A stretch of DNA of 64,000 nt. It comes from Nipponacmea schrenckii. Lineage: Eukaryota; Mollusca; Gastropoda; Lottiidae. Numbering within the stretch: the stretch's first letter is position 1; every line of letters starts with the position of its first letter. This document shows, in pieces, positions 12,401 through 20,545 of the stretch. The notes beneath the pieces were generated by a model that had not been told where the DNA came from, ran no database searches, and saw only the letters and a list, made by a program, of their open reading frames with translations. A program made the position numbers and the translations under genes. The stretch lies in assembly GCA_030562195.1 (NCBI GenBank), contig JAUJPP010000012.1:23643976-23707975 (forward strand), written 5' to 3'.

Positions 12401-15400
12401 AGACGTGTCGATAATTAATTTTACCCTGATCAATGATATGAATGGAGTTTTACGTCCTTTTCTTCTGCACCTCATTGGCTAATGGAAACAAGCAACTCCA
12501 TATAGTGTGTAATGATGTACATTTTGCAATAACAGCGGCAGTAGCCGACTCTTTTTGCAATTTCTAACTATCGATGGACATTAACGTGCATAGCCAATAG
12601 CACACGAGGGGGGGGGGGGCGTTTATTACCCCATCCCAACGACAAGTGCTCTTTCCATGCTAGTCCCTTAGATCTACATCACTGACAAGAGGAAACCAGG
12701 CTTATCATAAAGGAGAACGTTTAAGAGGCATCCGGTACTATCGCGTCTATCTTATGTAATAGAAATAACAGTTGGAGTCCATTAAATGACAATTGAATGA
12801 TATGCTTTTCCATTCTCTTCCAGGGAGGACTACAGCTTTAAGAAATAAATTTATTTAAGACGTTATTGATATGTACGGTAATAAATGATTATTTTAGAAG
12901 AAATGGGGTGGTCTATTATTAGTCTGTGTATGGTAAATACACGGATTTGTTAAGTAGGATATTGTATAATCAATTAATCTGGCTTTATGCCATCGAAGAA
13001 TGAGAAGAACGAAACATGTATATTTTACAAGGATAACAACTTAAGTTCACAAGCATTTCATGGTGGACATATTGGAAAGTGTTCAACGAGATTTCTGGAA
13101 AAAGATATAAAAGGTTGAATTTCTCGATTTAACAAGGAAACAGCTTTGGGGACTTTAATCTCGTCCTATATAAGTTCTCAAGAATGGTCAATATGAATAT
13201 ATATGCATCGGTGAACTTACCTGGTGTTATAAAGTAACAGAATCCTTGTAAAATCTATTAAACTCACAAAACTAAGCATTATTGTAAAACGCTTAATGAA
13301 GTTTTTTTTTGATTTATCAGATTATATAAGGATTCTGTTATGTTATTTATGGTAGCAGGTATATCTACTGATGAATATATACTATTATTGACCATTCTTG
13401 AGAACTTAAATTTTATGTTCATTCTAAATTGCAATATCACTTTAAACTACAGGTTAAGGATTGTGGAATTCTTAAGATATCCATCGCTCGACTTACATCA
13501 GATGAACTGATTAGATGATACGAATAGAATAGTACGAATTATGGTCTAATTGACCTTTGTTCCCATCGGAATGTTATCTATAATATCTCGTGGATCAGGG
13601 AGTGTCACGAAACAATCAATTTGTTAAAATCAGATCTATATATAGTAATTTAATCGCGTACGTGCATTTCGGGACAGGCAATTTAGTACTAGATACAGTT
13701 CTATGGGTAGAGATAGAAAATTAAATGAATGGAGTTTAACGCTCTAATCTACAATCAATGGGCTAATAAAGACATTGGAATGAATGGAGTTTTACGTTCT
13801 TCTCTACTGCAACCAATGGACTAATAAAGACGGACAACGCCATGAAGCGTGCAATGAGGGAAATTTAACCAGGACAACAGTACTGCAGTTAGCAATTTCT
13901 TTTTCACAAAGGATCTTTGCACATTTTTTGTCCCATCCAAACAGACGCATTTTATATGTCAGTCCTTTGCTGGGATTGAAAATTGTAACTTCAGGTTAGC
14001 GAGCAAGAATGTAACTCGCTAGCTGCAATGCAGTGCGCAATGAGAGAAATTTTGCCAGGGTAGCGGCATTAGCTTATTCTTAATTTTAGGATATGATAAC
14101 GGAAATAGGGAAATGTTTTAAATTAAAGGAAAGGAGGCGGGGGTAGTAATCTACAAAGGACTAAGGTTTTTAGATATTCGTCTCGAGAGAATAAAGTTTT
14201 TACTCTAACATTTGTAAAGACTGTTGGGAATTTGACTTGTGATTCTTTGGATATCCGGATAATGATTATTAAGGGAACTTGACCGTCTGTGCCTTTGTAC
14301 CATCCGAAACGACAGACCCGAACCTAAATGTAGTCCATTAAATTACAACGTCAGACTAAATCAGTCGAATGATGTAAAGGGTTATGATATTTTCCAGTAT
14401 AGAAAAGTAGTTCAGTGAGGTCACGCCTATAAAATGTCTCCTAATATTATCCTATTGTCTTGTTTCTAGTAACTAGGTGAGACTGGTTCTGGTTCCGGCT
14501 CTGGTTACTAGGTACTGAATATCAAAAGGTATAATCTGAAAATTAACCCTGTACTTTCATTCCTTAGGGAGGCATTGCTTGTTATGTGTTAACCCAAGAA
14601 TTTTCTTGAATTACTGAATTTCCTAAGTATTTTTACCAAGTTGATCTTATATCTGCCCAATACGTTACCAAATTGTTCTTTTTTTATACGGCGCTAGTAG
14701 CACCGTTAGTAAATGTTGTCAAACGTGCTACTGTGGATGGACCTTTAAATGGGAGTGGTGGGTGAATAGTATATTAGTAACTCGCTTTATCGTATCACGT
14801 TACATAATCTTTATAACATTATGCATAGGTCATACATTTATTATATTATATTATCGTAGATATGAGAGTGGTATTCGTCCTTCCTTATAAAATGAAACGG
14901 AGTTTTACGTCCTACTCTTCTGGACCTTTTATTATTATTCATAGGCCGTACACTTATAACATTTTATCATAGATATGAGAGTTATTTGTCCTTCCTTATA
15001 AAATGAAATGAAATGAAATGGAGTTTTACGTCCTTATTCTCTGTACCTTTAACATTATTCATAGGCCACACACTTTTAATATCGTGGATATGAAAGTTGT
15101 ATGTTCATTGTTTCATTGTAAAATAAATTGAACTGTATGGAGTTTTACGTCCCACTATTCTGCACCTTATGAGCTAATGACTACGAGTAACACCATGCAG
15201 GTTGCATTCGGGGACATTTTGCCAGGACAGTGTCGTTTAGCATAGTATTTTTGTGACATAACATACTCGGTTTATTGTCCCATCTGAACCTCGCGTCAGA
15301 AATACAGGTCTGAGAGGCTGACATGGAAAAAGCATCTAGTTGTTGGAATGGGACAATAAACCGAGGCCCGTGTGTTAAAGGCTGTGCATGTTTAAGACAG

Positions 15401-15930
15401 TTGGAAATCGTAAAAAGAGTAGGCTGCTGCGGTTGTCTTGGTAATATTTCACACATTCCACACTGCATGTCCTTGTCCATCTTCATTAGCCTATAAGTTG
15501 CAGAAGAGTGGGACGTAAAACTCCATTTCATTTTAAAAAAATTCCTCATTACATGTATTAACATGAACGCCTTATAGTCGCCTAGAATTTCAACCAAGTT
15601 GACAGAAATAAAGTATATCTTACCGATATTGACTAATTTTATATTGTCCTCTGTAATAGCCTTGAATGCCAGATTCACATTTTGGATCATTTGAATTCTG
15701 CTTTTAGATTTAGAATAAACTTTCCCGATCTTCCGAACTTGCAACGATTCCACCAAAGCCACAAGGTTGACTCCATCGCACAGGTCCGTTTCCAGATTGG
15801 ATATTTCCCGTCCACACGAAGATAACTGCTCATTAACCCAGTTGGTGAAAGTTCGATTTTGAATAGATACCCATTCATTCTCAGACCCTATAGTGTGAGT
15901 TTCACTTTTCAAACTGGTATTCCTTTGCAT
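434..15930 (-). CDS. jbug-like: Filamin-type actin-binding protein with three CH domains (Jitterbug-like), partial
   Basis: Predicted cytoskeletal protein that binds F-actin through N-terminal CH domains and cross-links or scaffolds through filamin Ig repeats. Nineteen minus-strand exons join with GT..AG borders and unbroken frame: 15930-15624, 12395-12200, 11817-11752, 10708-10495, 9597-9486, 8972-8779, 8364-8209, 7684-7553, 7085-6956, 5884-5573, 5202-5059, 4657-4532, 4064-3918, 3612-3511, 3063-2878, 2348-2214, 1862-1686, 1386-1237, 601-434 (1051 codons). CH1 is about residues 20-125 (WVSIQNRTFTNWVNEQL, DLCDGVNLVALVE), CH2 about 125-235 (DWSDGIALHALLD, MTYLSYF), and a third CH about 238-345 (ATLNWVCRQL, TDWNDGFYLCGIV, LTIMAYLSKF). 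Seven filamin repeats and the start of an eighth follow, with signatures such as GSPLYVEI, GSPFSVQV, GSPFFIRV and KVKAFGPGIENGLIH. Exons 9-19 all end in phase 1. Conventional filamins have two CH domains; three is the arrangement known for Drosophila Jitterbug. I chose Met at 15930; an in-frame Met at 15963 adds a hydrophobic stretch that looks non-coding. The 5' edge of exon 16 and the last donor (GTGCCA) are weak. The gene continues off the left edge. Confidence 0.9.
620..905 (-). repeat. SINE-A fragment, antisense
   Basis: Tail part of SINE-A read in reverse (TTTTACGTCCTACTCTTCTGCAC, then GCAGTGTGCAATGAGGGAAA), duplicated at its left end and running to GAACAACTAGACGATCTT. The tRNA-like head is missing. 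It lies in the filamin intron between exons 18 and 19. The stretch 906-1236 holds one diverged 66-bp core-type unit near 1080-1135 and otherwise unrecognised AT-rich intron. Confidence 0.6.
1890..2100 (-). repeat. SINE-A fragment, antisense
   Basis: Reverse-oriented SINE-A body from GGGAGTTTTACGTCCTACCC to CTAGACGTTTTTCCATGACA, inserted just upstream (transcript sense) of the acceptor of filamin exon 17. The head with the pol III boxes is absent. Confidence 0.65.
3225..3375. repeat. Short imperfect tandem repeat (~22 bp)
   Basis: Five or six diverged copies of a unit close to GCGCCATCGAGTCACAATAA in the intron between filamin exons 14 and 15. Confidence 0.6.
4200..4325 (+). repeat. SINE-A central fragment
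   Basis: Contains the central SINE-A motifs AGTGATGCAGATCGGAGGGA, CATGGAAA and ACAATAAACCGAGACCCCGT in the filamin intron between exons 12 and 13. A similar plus-oriented central fragment lies at about 7150-7250. Confidence 0.6.
4365..4460. repeat. Tandem repeat with GAGACCACCTTC core
   Basis: About six copies of a 17-bp unit close to AAGAGACCACCTTCATT. It is followed by a TATTCCCTTGAGTGCTATCT / ACAGGTTCTTCTATAT tail. The same core and tail recur at 52060-52330, so this is a dispersed element with an internal array. Confidence 0.65.
4690..5040 (+). repeat. SINE-A, nearly full length
   Basis: Head with B-box-like GGGTTTAATCCC, then the central AGTGATGCAAGTCGAAGTGG, AATAGGCCCGAGGCCCC, GGCTGTGCATGTTAAA and CTCGACAGTTAGAAATCGC motifs. 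It ends in the family tail GAAGAGTAGGGCGTAAAACT. It sits in the intron between filamin exons 11 and 12. Confidence 0.75.
6300..6655. repeat. Tandem array, about 85-90 bp unit, four copies
   Basis: Repeated block containing TTCACATGCTCATACAGGCA, GTTATCAAATATTATATAGA and ATCAGTAGATATATAGATAT. It lies in the long intron between filamin exons 9 and 10. The rest of that intron (5885-6955) shows only AT-rich sequence and part of the GACTGATTAAGTCTGG element near 6820-6940. Confidence 0.75.
7726..8165. repeat. 57-bp tandem array built from the SINE-A tail
   Basis: Eight copies of a 57-bp unit that is the SINE-A tail in reverse orientation (GAATGGAGTTTTACGTCCTA, CTCTTCTACACCTTATATGC, TAATGAAGACAGTGAAAT). 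It ends about 45 bp from the donor of filamin exon 7 (8209). Confidence 0.85.
8415..8725 (-). repeat. SINE-B copy, antisense
   Basis: Starts with an AAAGAAAGAAAG tail, then ACTATATTTTACAAGGATAA, TTCTACCAGCTGGTCCTTGG and GGATTATCCGTACGCATTTA, and ends with a tRNA-like segment. Its end overlaps the region just after filamin exon 6. The same order is found at 33350-33620 and, reversed, at 61268-61593. Confidence 0.65.
9740..10360 (+). mobile_element. Helentron/pearl-like element with 66-bp core repeats
   Basis: A unique flank with ACAATTTCCCATACCAGGGG is followed by eight 66-bp units (TATACTATTGTCCTGTTGTC, TAACGTTTTAGCTAAGTACC, TTCATCAGAAACACTTCAGT). The same flank plus units recurs at 42385-42490 and, inverted, at 49730-50060; single units lie near 1080 and 26850. 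A unique flank joined to a variable number of core repeats is the pattern known for molluscan pearl/Helentron-type elements; the class is inference. The unit is a multiple of three, so the array reads as a 229-residue repeat ORF, which I do not regard as a gene. Confidence 0.6.
10765..10868. repeat. Perfect 104-bp palindrome
   Basis: Two 52-bp arms (from CACAGGAATTGGAGGAGCCA to its exact complement TGGCTCCTCCAATTCCTGTG) meet without a spacer at TAGTA|TACTA. GTTATCT stands directly on both sides (10758-10764 and 10869-10875), like a 7-bp target-site duplication. It is in filamin intron 3, about 60 bp upstream of the acceptor of exon 4. Confidence 0.95.
11351..11702. mobile_element. Foldback MITE copy 2 (full length, type example)
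   Basis: About 350 bp bounded by inverted ends TTAAAGTTATACTGCGTCTT ... AAGACCCAGTATCGCTTTAA. The two halves are largely complementary: both arms carry TATATTCATCAG-type sequence, GTCATAAAGTAACAGAATCC-type sequence and a central AAACGCT hairpin. No coding capacity. TTAA/TTTAAA at both ends suggests a TTAA or TA target. Further copies: 1-282, 13170-13446, 22682-22942, 27308-27652, 41752-42070, 53838-54192, 59262-59540, 62529-62867. Confidence 0.85.
11865..12172 (-). repeat. SINE-A, nearly full length, antisense
   Basis: Read in reverse it contains the tail (GGAGTTTTACGCCTTACTCT), the body (GGACCTCGGTTTATTGTC) and the head (GATCGAACCCTGGGCCCTCA, CAAGCGTCTAACACACTGTG). It lies in filamin intron 2, about 30 bp from exon 2. 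Confidence 0.75.
12440..12690 (-). repeat. SINE-A, head-truncated, antisense
   Basis: Tail GGAGTTTTACGTCCTTTTCT, body motifs and a G11 run near 12609. It ends at CACTGACAAGAGGAAACCAG without the tRNA-like head. The rest of filamin intron 1 (12700-15620) holds one MITE, further SINE-A pieces and no candidate exon. Confidence 0.65.
13170..13446. mobile_element. Foldback MITE copy 3 (left-truncated)
   Basis: Begins inside the left arm at AGTTCTCAAGAATGGTCAAT and reaches the right terminus AATATCACTTTAAACT. It keeps ACTTACCTGGTGTTAT. Confidence 0.8.
13720..14085 (-). repeat. SINE-A copies, antisense, partly duplicated
   Basis: An almost complete reverse SINE-A (tail near 13775, head CTGGGATTGAAAATTGTAAC / TTAGCGAGCAAGAATGTAAC near 13965-14015) is followed directly by a second piece of the body (TGCAATGCAGTGCGCAATGA). 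Confidence 0.7.
15125..15536. repeat. Head-to-head pair of truncated SINE-A copies
   Basis: A minus-oriented fragment (tail GGAGTTTTACGTCCCACTAT at 15138) meets a plus-oriented fragment (central TGGGACAATAAACCGAGGCC, tail GAGTGGGACGTAAAACTCCA at 15510) near 15290, giving an inverted repeat. It lies about 90 bp inside intron 1 after filamin exon 1. Confidence 0.7.
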
Positions 15931-17152
15931 CTTGATAAATTTAATATAAAAAACCCAAAACACGGAAGAATTTGATAAAGCTTTCGAGTGAAACTAAAAA
16001 AATAAACAAATAAACACGAATTCGATTGACAAGTTCGACGTTTTGTTACCTTTCAATTTTTTTCTTATTAATCAAACTTAAACTGAAGGCACGGTTGTAT
16101 TTCTGTCATAAACCAATAGACCCGCATCAATATTCCATAAATACACACTATTGCGCGAGAGAAGACTCACAATATGTTTGTCAACTCGGCCGTTTACCAA
16201 AACCACATTAGGGAGTAAGTCTGGTTATCTTCTTTCCTGGGACGTTTTCGATCAATATATTCTTGTTATCATTACTGATAAGGTCCTAGCCATACAAATA
16301 TTTACTAGCTTGTCCTCGAGTGTGTACTTTCAAGTTAAATTGTCCCATTAAAAGAAATTCACCATGAAATGAAGGGCGTTTTACGTCCTATTCTGCAACT
16401 TATGGGCTAATGAAGATGGTGAAATGAATAGAGTTTTACGAAAAGACTTGTGTGATATGATATGCCTAAGGCACGAAAAATATGCAAAGTACCATATTGC
16501 ACTAAGAGTTATTTACCAAAATTAGAAATCCAGGGAAATCCAGGTATCATAAGAAATAGTTACCACAGAAGATTAATGGTAAGTGATGCACGAGGTCAAG
16601 GTAAAAAGATATCATTTTGTAACCGAAACCTATGACAAACATCTTGGATATGAAGTTAAGTAAAGAATTAAAGTAGATAATATGATTTAGTCCTAGATGA
16701 TTTCATGAAGACAATGATTGATTAAAATTATATCAATAACCTAATTAGCACCCTGAAGAGTCAAACCTTCTTGACGATTATTATACGGGATAAATATTTT
16801 ATTAACGATAATATCCCTATCATATACAGGTATATTAACTAGGCAGGGATTTTTATCTCACCTCGAAAAGACCGATATCCCGTGAAATTATATTATATAT
16901 ATTAATTCTGATAATGATAGATCGTATATAATTTCCAGGGAGAGAAGAGTTTCATTCACGATTCACCATCCCCTTCAACCTCTTCCCTTCACTCTTCCTA
17001 TTTCCCTCCCCCCCCCCCCCCTTCCTATTTCCATCCCCCTTCCTATTTCCTCCCCTTCCTATATCCCTCTCCCCTTCCCATTTCCCTCCCCCCTTCCTTT
17101 TTCCCTTCCTGGGCCTGTGCCTTCGTTAGTCTTTCTCTGACCCATGTAAAAT
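15931..17152. other. Intergenic region between the divergent filamin and C2 genes (left part)
   Basis: Should hold the filamin promoter, but I see no clear TATA box or initiator on the minus strand. A SINE-A tail scrap is at 16365-16445, and a pyrimidine tract with a C12 run is near 17000. Otherwise there is no recognisable structure. Confidence 0.5.
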
Positions 17153-17600
17153 CAAGAGTCTATATGGACTGAATGTTAGACAGGACCATGTCCTTGCGTA
17201 TTGGACCTAATTCTGACCCATGTAAAATAAAGAGTCTATGTTTGTCTCTATGGACTGAATGTTAGACAGGACCACGTCCTTGCGTATTGGACCTAATTCT
17301 GACCCATGTAAAATAAAGAGTCTATGTTTGTCTCCATGAGCTGAATGTTAGTCAGGACCATGTCCTTGCGTATTGGACCTAATTCTGACCCATGTAAAAT
17401 AAAGAGTCTGTGTTTGTCTCTATGGACTGAATGTTAGACAGGACCATGTCCTTGTGTATTGGATCTATTCTGACCCATGTAAAATAAAGAGTCTATGTTT
17501 GTCTCTATGGGCTGAATGTTAGACAGCACCATGTCCTTGCGTATTGGACCTAATCCTGACCCATGTAAAATAAAGAGTCTATGTTTCTCGATGTAAAATA
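17153..17600. repeat. 86-bp tandem array
   Basis: Five to six copies of an 85-86-bp unit (GAATGTTAGACAGGACCATG, TCCTTGCGTATTGGACCTAA, TTCTGACCCATGTAAAATAA). It ends about 100 bp upstream of the C2-gene TATA box. Single diverged units occur near 56330, 56490 and 61990, so the unit is part of a dispersed element. Confidence 0.85.
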
Positions 17601-17703
17601 AAGACTCTATGACCACTTAAAGTGTATTCTGCAAAAACCTAATTGGTTGTCATGGAATTTTATTTAATTTACAAGTATATTTTCCCGGCATCCGGCAGCC
17701 TAC

Positions 17704-17711
17704 TATATAAA
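17704..17711 (+). promoter_or_regulatory. TATA box of the C2-domain gene
   Basis: TATATAAA stands about 30 bp before the inferred start of the 5' UTR exon and about 500 bp before the start codon. It is the only TATA-like motif correctly placed before a plausible donor site here. Confidence 0.55.
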
Positions 17712-17734
17712 CCTGTGATAGCGAGGGTTAATTT

Positions 17735-17781
17735 TAGTGAGATTTGACACCGAGAAGGACCAAGAAACTCTACAGAGCGTG
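17735..17781 (+). other. Probable 5' UTR exon of the C2-domain gene
   Basis: About 45 bp lie between the expected start site (about 30 bp after the TATA box) and the donor GAGCGTG|GTACGT. The matching acceptor TTTTTTCTCAG at 18201-18211 ends three bases before the ATG at 18214, so a 430-bp intron would separate leader and coding exon. The start position is approximate. Confidence 0.5.
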
Positions 17782-17904
17782 GTACGTTGAACTTATTTTA
17801 TGGCATTATCTTGGCAAATATTTCAGGAAGGGAGGGTTTGTTTCTCCAATGTGTTCAGGACTAGGTCGGAACAAATGCTTTCTATTCTATCATACACATC
17901 GGCG

Positions 17905-18165
17905 TCATTAGGGAGGAGTCCCCGAGGGCTGGGCCCTAGCTAGTAAGAATTAGGCCCCACCAATTTTCCTCTAGTAAAACCATCTTCAGTTAACAGAGAT
18001 TGATTAATTTACAAAAACAAAAAGATTTAAGAATTTACGCATCCCGGAATCGTCGAATATGTTCTCCAGGCTTCTAGTTTTCGAAATTTTGTCGGGGGGA
18101 GGGCTACGACAAATAATATTAGCCCAGTACCATGTCATTCATGACGAGAGGGCTGGTCATACATA
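17905..18165. repeat. Dispersed repeat shared with 56095-56340
   Basis: Shares AGAATTAGGCCCCACCAATT, GATTGATTAATTTACA and a GGGGGAGGGCTACGACAAAT-type segment in the same order with 56095-56340, where it runs into the 86-bp-type unit. It lies inside the 5' UTR intron of the C2 gene. Confidence 0.6.
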
Positions 18166-18213
18166 AATGATATACATGTAATACTATCTACATGAAATAT
18201 TTTTTTCTCAGAA

Positions 18214-19137
18214 ATGGAAGTGTTAGAACAATTAAGAAAGAAAACCTCTCAAGCTTTACCCGAGATGAAACACGTTGGTGATCAAATTAGCAAAAGTCTT
18301 CACGATTTCCTTGACTTGGCTAAAGGAATTCCATTCCCGACTCAACACTGGTCAAATTCACACCATTATAGTAATGAAGAATTTAGAAAAAGGGCAGCTT
18401 CTTACGACGCATACTATTTCAAGACATCGAGAACTCGAGCCGCCCTCAGGGGAAAGGGTGAACAGGCCGCACCTTTAATCAATAAATACGACCGTCTGGG
18501 GTATACAACGATTCCCAAAACAGAAAATGATTCACAAGCACCAAAGACCAGTCAACAGACATCAAATAGTAGCTTTAATGCTACTAATTATGATTTTAAT
18601 GGAAGTGTACCTAGATTGCGAGCTCGGAAGTCAGTTTCGTCTTGCGATTCAGGTTTTAAGGAACCGCCGATATCTGAAGAATGTTATATTCTGCAATATA
18701 AAGATTCTATCGTTGATGTGGAACTGGATACGGATCAAGTTCAACTTACAATCAACCATGAACAAAGGAAAAATTTACTTCATGTGTCGATTCATCGAGC
18801 AACCTTGACATTCCCTAACCATAGACGAATTTACGCTAAACTCTGCCTCCTCCCTAACAAACTTCAGAAGAAGAAGGGAAGAGCCATTGATCTACGCAAA
18901 GCTAAAAGATGGGAAGAGGACTTTGTATTTACTGATTTATCAATCGGCCAACTTGAAACGTGTTCGATCAAACTTAAAATTTATCAAGAAAATGGGTTTC
19001 TGAAAAGACCATTTTTAAAGTATGAGGCAGTAGTTGCTTTGAAGGATGTAGATATTAACAACTTCAGGACCAATATTTTACCTCTAACAACTATCACAAA
19101 CCAACAATCGACTATTCGCGGTATGAAATTGCTGTAA
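18214..19137 (+). CDS. C2-domain protein (single C2, possibly C2CD4-like)
   Basis: A 307-residue protein in one coding exon. The N-terminal third is charged and helical (MEVLEQLRKKTSQALPEM). A Ser/Asn-rich linker (about residues 100-150) follows, then a C2-like beta-sandwich at about residues 185-290 with LLHVSIHRATLTF, YAKLCLLPNKL, RWEEDFVFTDLSIGQLE and LKIYQENGF. C2 domains bind phospholipids or proteins. The aspartates that normally bind Ca2+ are not evident in the loops I can place, so Ca2+-independent binding is more likely (inference). One C2 after a low-complexity N terminus in an intronless CDS resembles vertebrate C2CD4 proteins, but the similarity I can see is only structural. Start chosen because the splice acceptor stands immediately before it. 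Confidence 0.75.
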   Translation: MEVLEQLRKKTSQALPEMKHVGDQISKSLHDFLDLAKGIPFPTQHWSNSHHYSNEEFRKRAASYDAYYFKTSRTRAALRGKGEQAAPLINKYDRLGYTTIPKTENDSQAPKTSQQTSNSSFNATNYDFNGSVPRLRARKSVSSCDSGFKEPPISEECYILQYKDSIVDVELDTDQVQLTINHEQRKNLLHVSIHRATLTFPNHRRIYAKLCLLPNKLQKKKGRAIDLRKAKRWEEDFVFTDLSIGQLETCSIKLKIYQENGFLKRPFLKYEAVVALKDVDINNFRTNILPLTTITNQQSTIRGMKLL

Positions 19138-19159
19138 GTTTTACAGAAGACTGGGGGAT

Positions 19160-19425
19160 CCACAGTTGCTTAGTGAGTTAACCTGAAGGTCCAGGGTTCA
19201 ATCCCGGCAAAGATCAAGATAAACTTTTGTATTTTTTCAACCCAGTTTCCCCTTGTTAGTGATGTAGGTCGAAGTGGCTAACTTGGAAAAAAGCATCTTG
19301 TCATTAACCGAGGCCTCGGGTGCTACAGGCTGTGCAGATCTCTCAACAGTTTGAATTCGCCATAATAGTAAGCTAATACTGCTGTCCTGGCAAACTTTCC
19401 CCTCATTGCACACTAATATAACTTT
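19160..19425 (+). repeat. SINE-A, nearly full length
   Basis: Head with CTTAGTGAGTTAACCTGAAG and the B box GGTTCAATCCC, then all central motifs to TTCCCCTCATTGCACACTAA. The tail is missing. It lies inside the presumed 3' UTR of the C2 gene. Confidence 0.75.
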
Positions 19426-19447
19426 ATTGCTTTGTGCCTTTGTAAAG

Positions 19448-19453
19448 AATAAA
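19448..19453 (+). terminator. Candidate polyadenylation signal (AATAAA) of the C2 gene
   Basis: First AATAAA downstream of the C2-gene stop codon, 310 bp away and just after the SINE-A copy. Confidence 0.4.
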
Positions 19454-19464
19454 GGGATATTATA

Positions 19465-20155
19465 TAAATTGTATATTTATTATATAAATTGTATATTTAT
19501 TACTGTATTTATTACTGTAAGGCTAGAAATTAATGCGCCAACAAATTAATGCGACTCGGGATATAGAGACTAAAATCCGAAGACAAATTAATGCGATCCG
19601 AGATAGGTGTCGCATTTTTTAATATCATTAATAAAAGAAAATGCTTCCAGGAATTATGTCAGCCGGAATTCTACAATTGTTTAATGAATGAAGACCTGAA
19701 CAATGATCAAGATTTTATCTTTAAATAGTCAAGTGTGAAAATCTTTTGTTTATAAAGTCATTGATTACTAATCAGCTACAAATTTAGAGATAATTACCTA
19801 ATTACTTAATGCCGCCCAGTCTCAATTTAAATACTTACTCAATCTACCTTTTGTCCAAAATTTGATTTTATTTTCCTTTTAATACACTATGAAATATGTA
19901 TTTCAAAATGCGGATACAAATTAATGCGATCGTGGATAGGTCGCATTTAACGCATTAATTTCTATCTCGCAATAATTTGTAGCCTTACAGTTTATAAATT
20001 GTATATTTATTATATAAATTTTATATTTATTATATACATTGTATATTTATTATATACATTGTATATTTATTATATACATTGTATATTTATTATATAAATT
20101 GTATATTTATTATATACATTGTATACGGTATTTATAATATAAATTGTATATTTTT
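19465..20155. repeat. 20-bp AT array interrupted by a MITE
   Basis: Units close to TATATAAATTGTATATTTAT occur at 19465-19514 and continue at 19991-20155. The two parts are separated by the element at 19515-19990. Confidence 0.8.
19515..19990. mobile_element. MITE with CTGTAAGGCT terminal inverted repeats
   Basis: 476 bp bounded by CTGTAAGGCTAGAAATTAAT and its approximate complement ending in AGCCTTACAG. Subterminal ATTAATGCGA-type motifs repeat in both orientations. There is no ORF. It sits within the AT array with TTTATTA/TTTATAA at the borders. Confidence 0.75.
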
Positions 20156-20545
20156 GTAAATAAAGCGGCTAGACTACTATTCCATTTGATTTCAGTTTAC
20201 GACTGCTTGTGGTGTTCACTCTACAGACCACAATACAGATTCTTCTGATTGAAATTTACCAAATTTGATTGACCTCCGACTGTGGCTGAGAGTCGATGCG
20301 ACCAGCGGATGAACGATCATTGAATTTTTTTTTAATTTTTCATATATATACGTCTCTGGTTCTAAATGTTCCGGTACTTGATATTTGTTGTCTGAAACCT
20401 AGCTTAATCATGTAGGGAGTTACCTCCCTTCTTTAACAGAAAAGTACTCTCAATAAATTCTTAAGAGATCTTCCGAATTCACTCATACACAGACCCGATG
20501 AGGTAATTCTTCACCTCCTGGACTTGTAGTGGTAGGCTATATAGT

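Noticed and set aside
15181..15623. C-terminal part of a 260-residue minus-strand ORF following CH1
   Set aside because: The frame runs past the exon 1 donor into an inverted SINE-A pair; exon 2 at 12395 continues the CH domain in phase.
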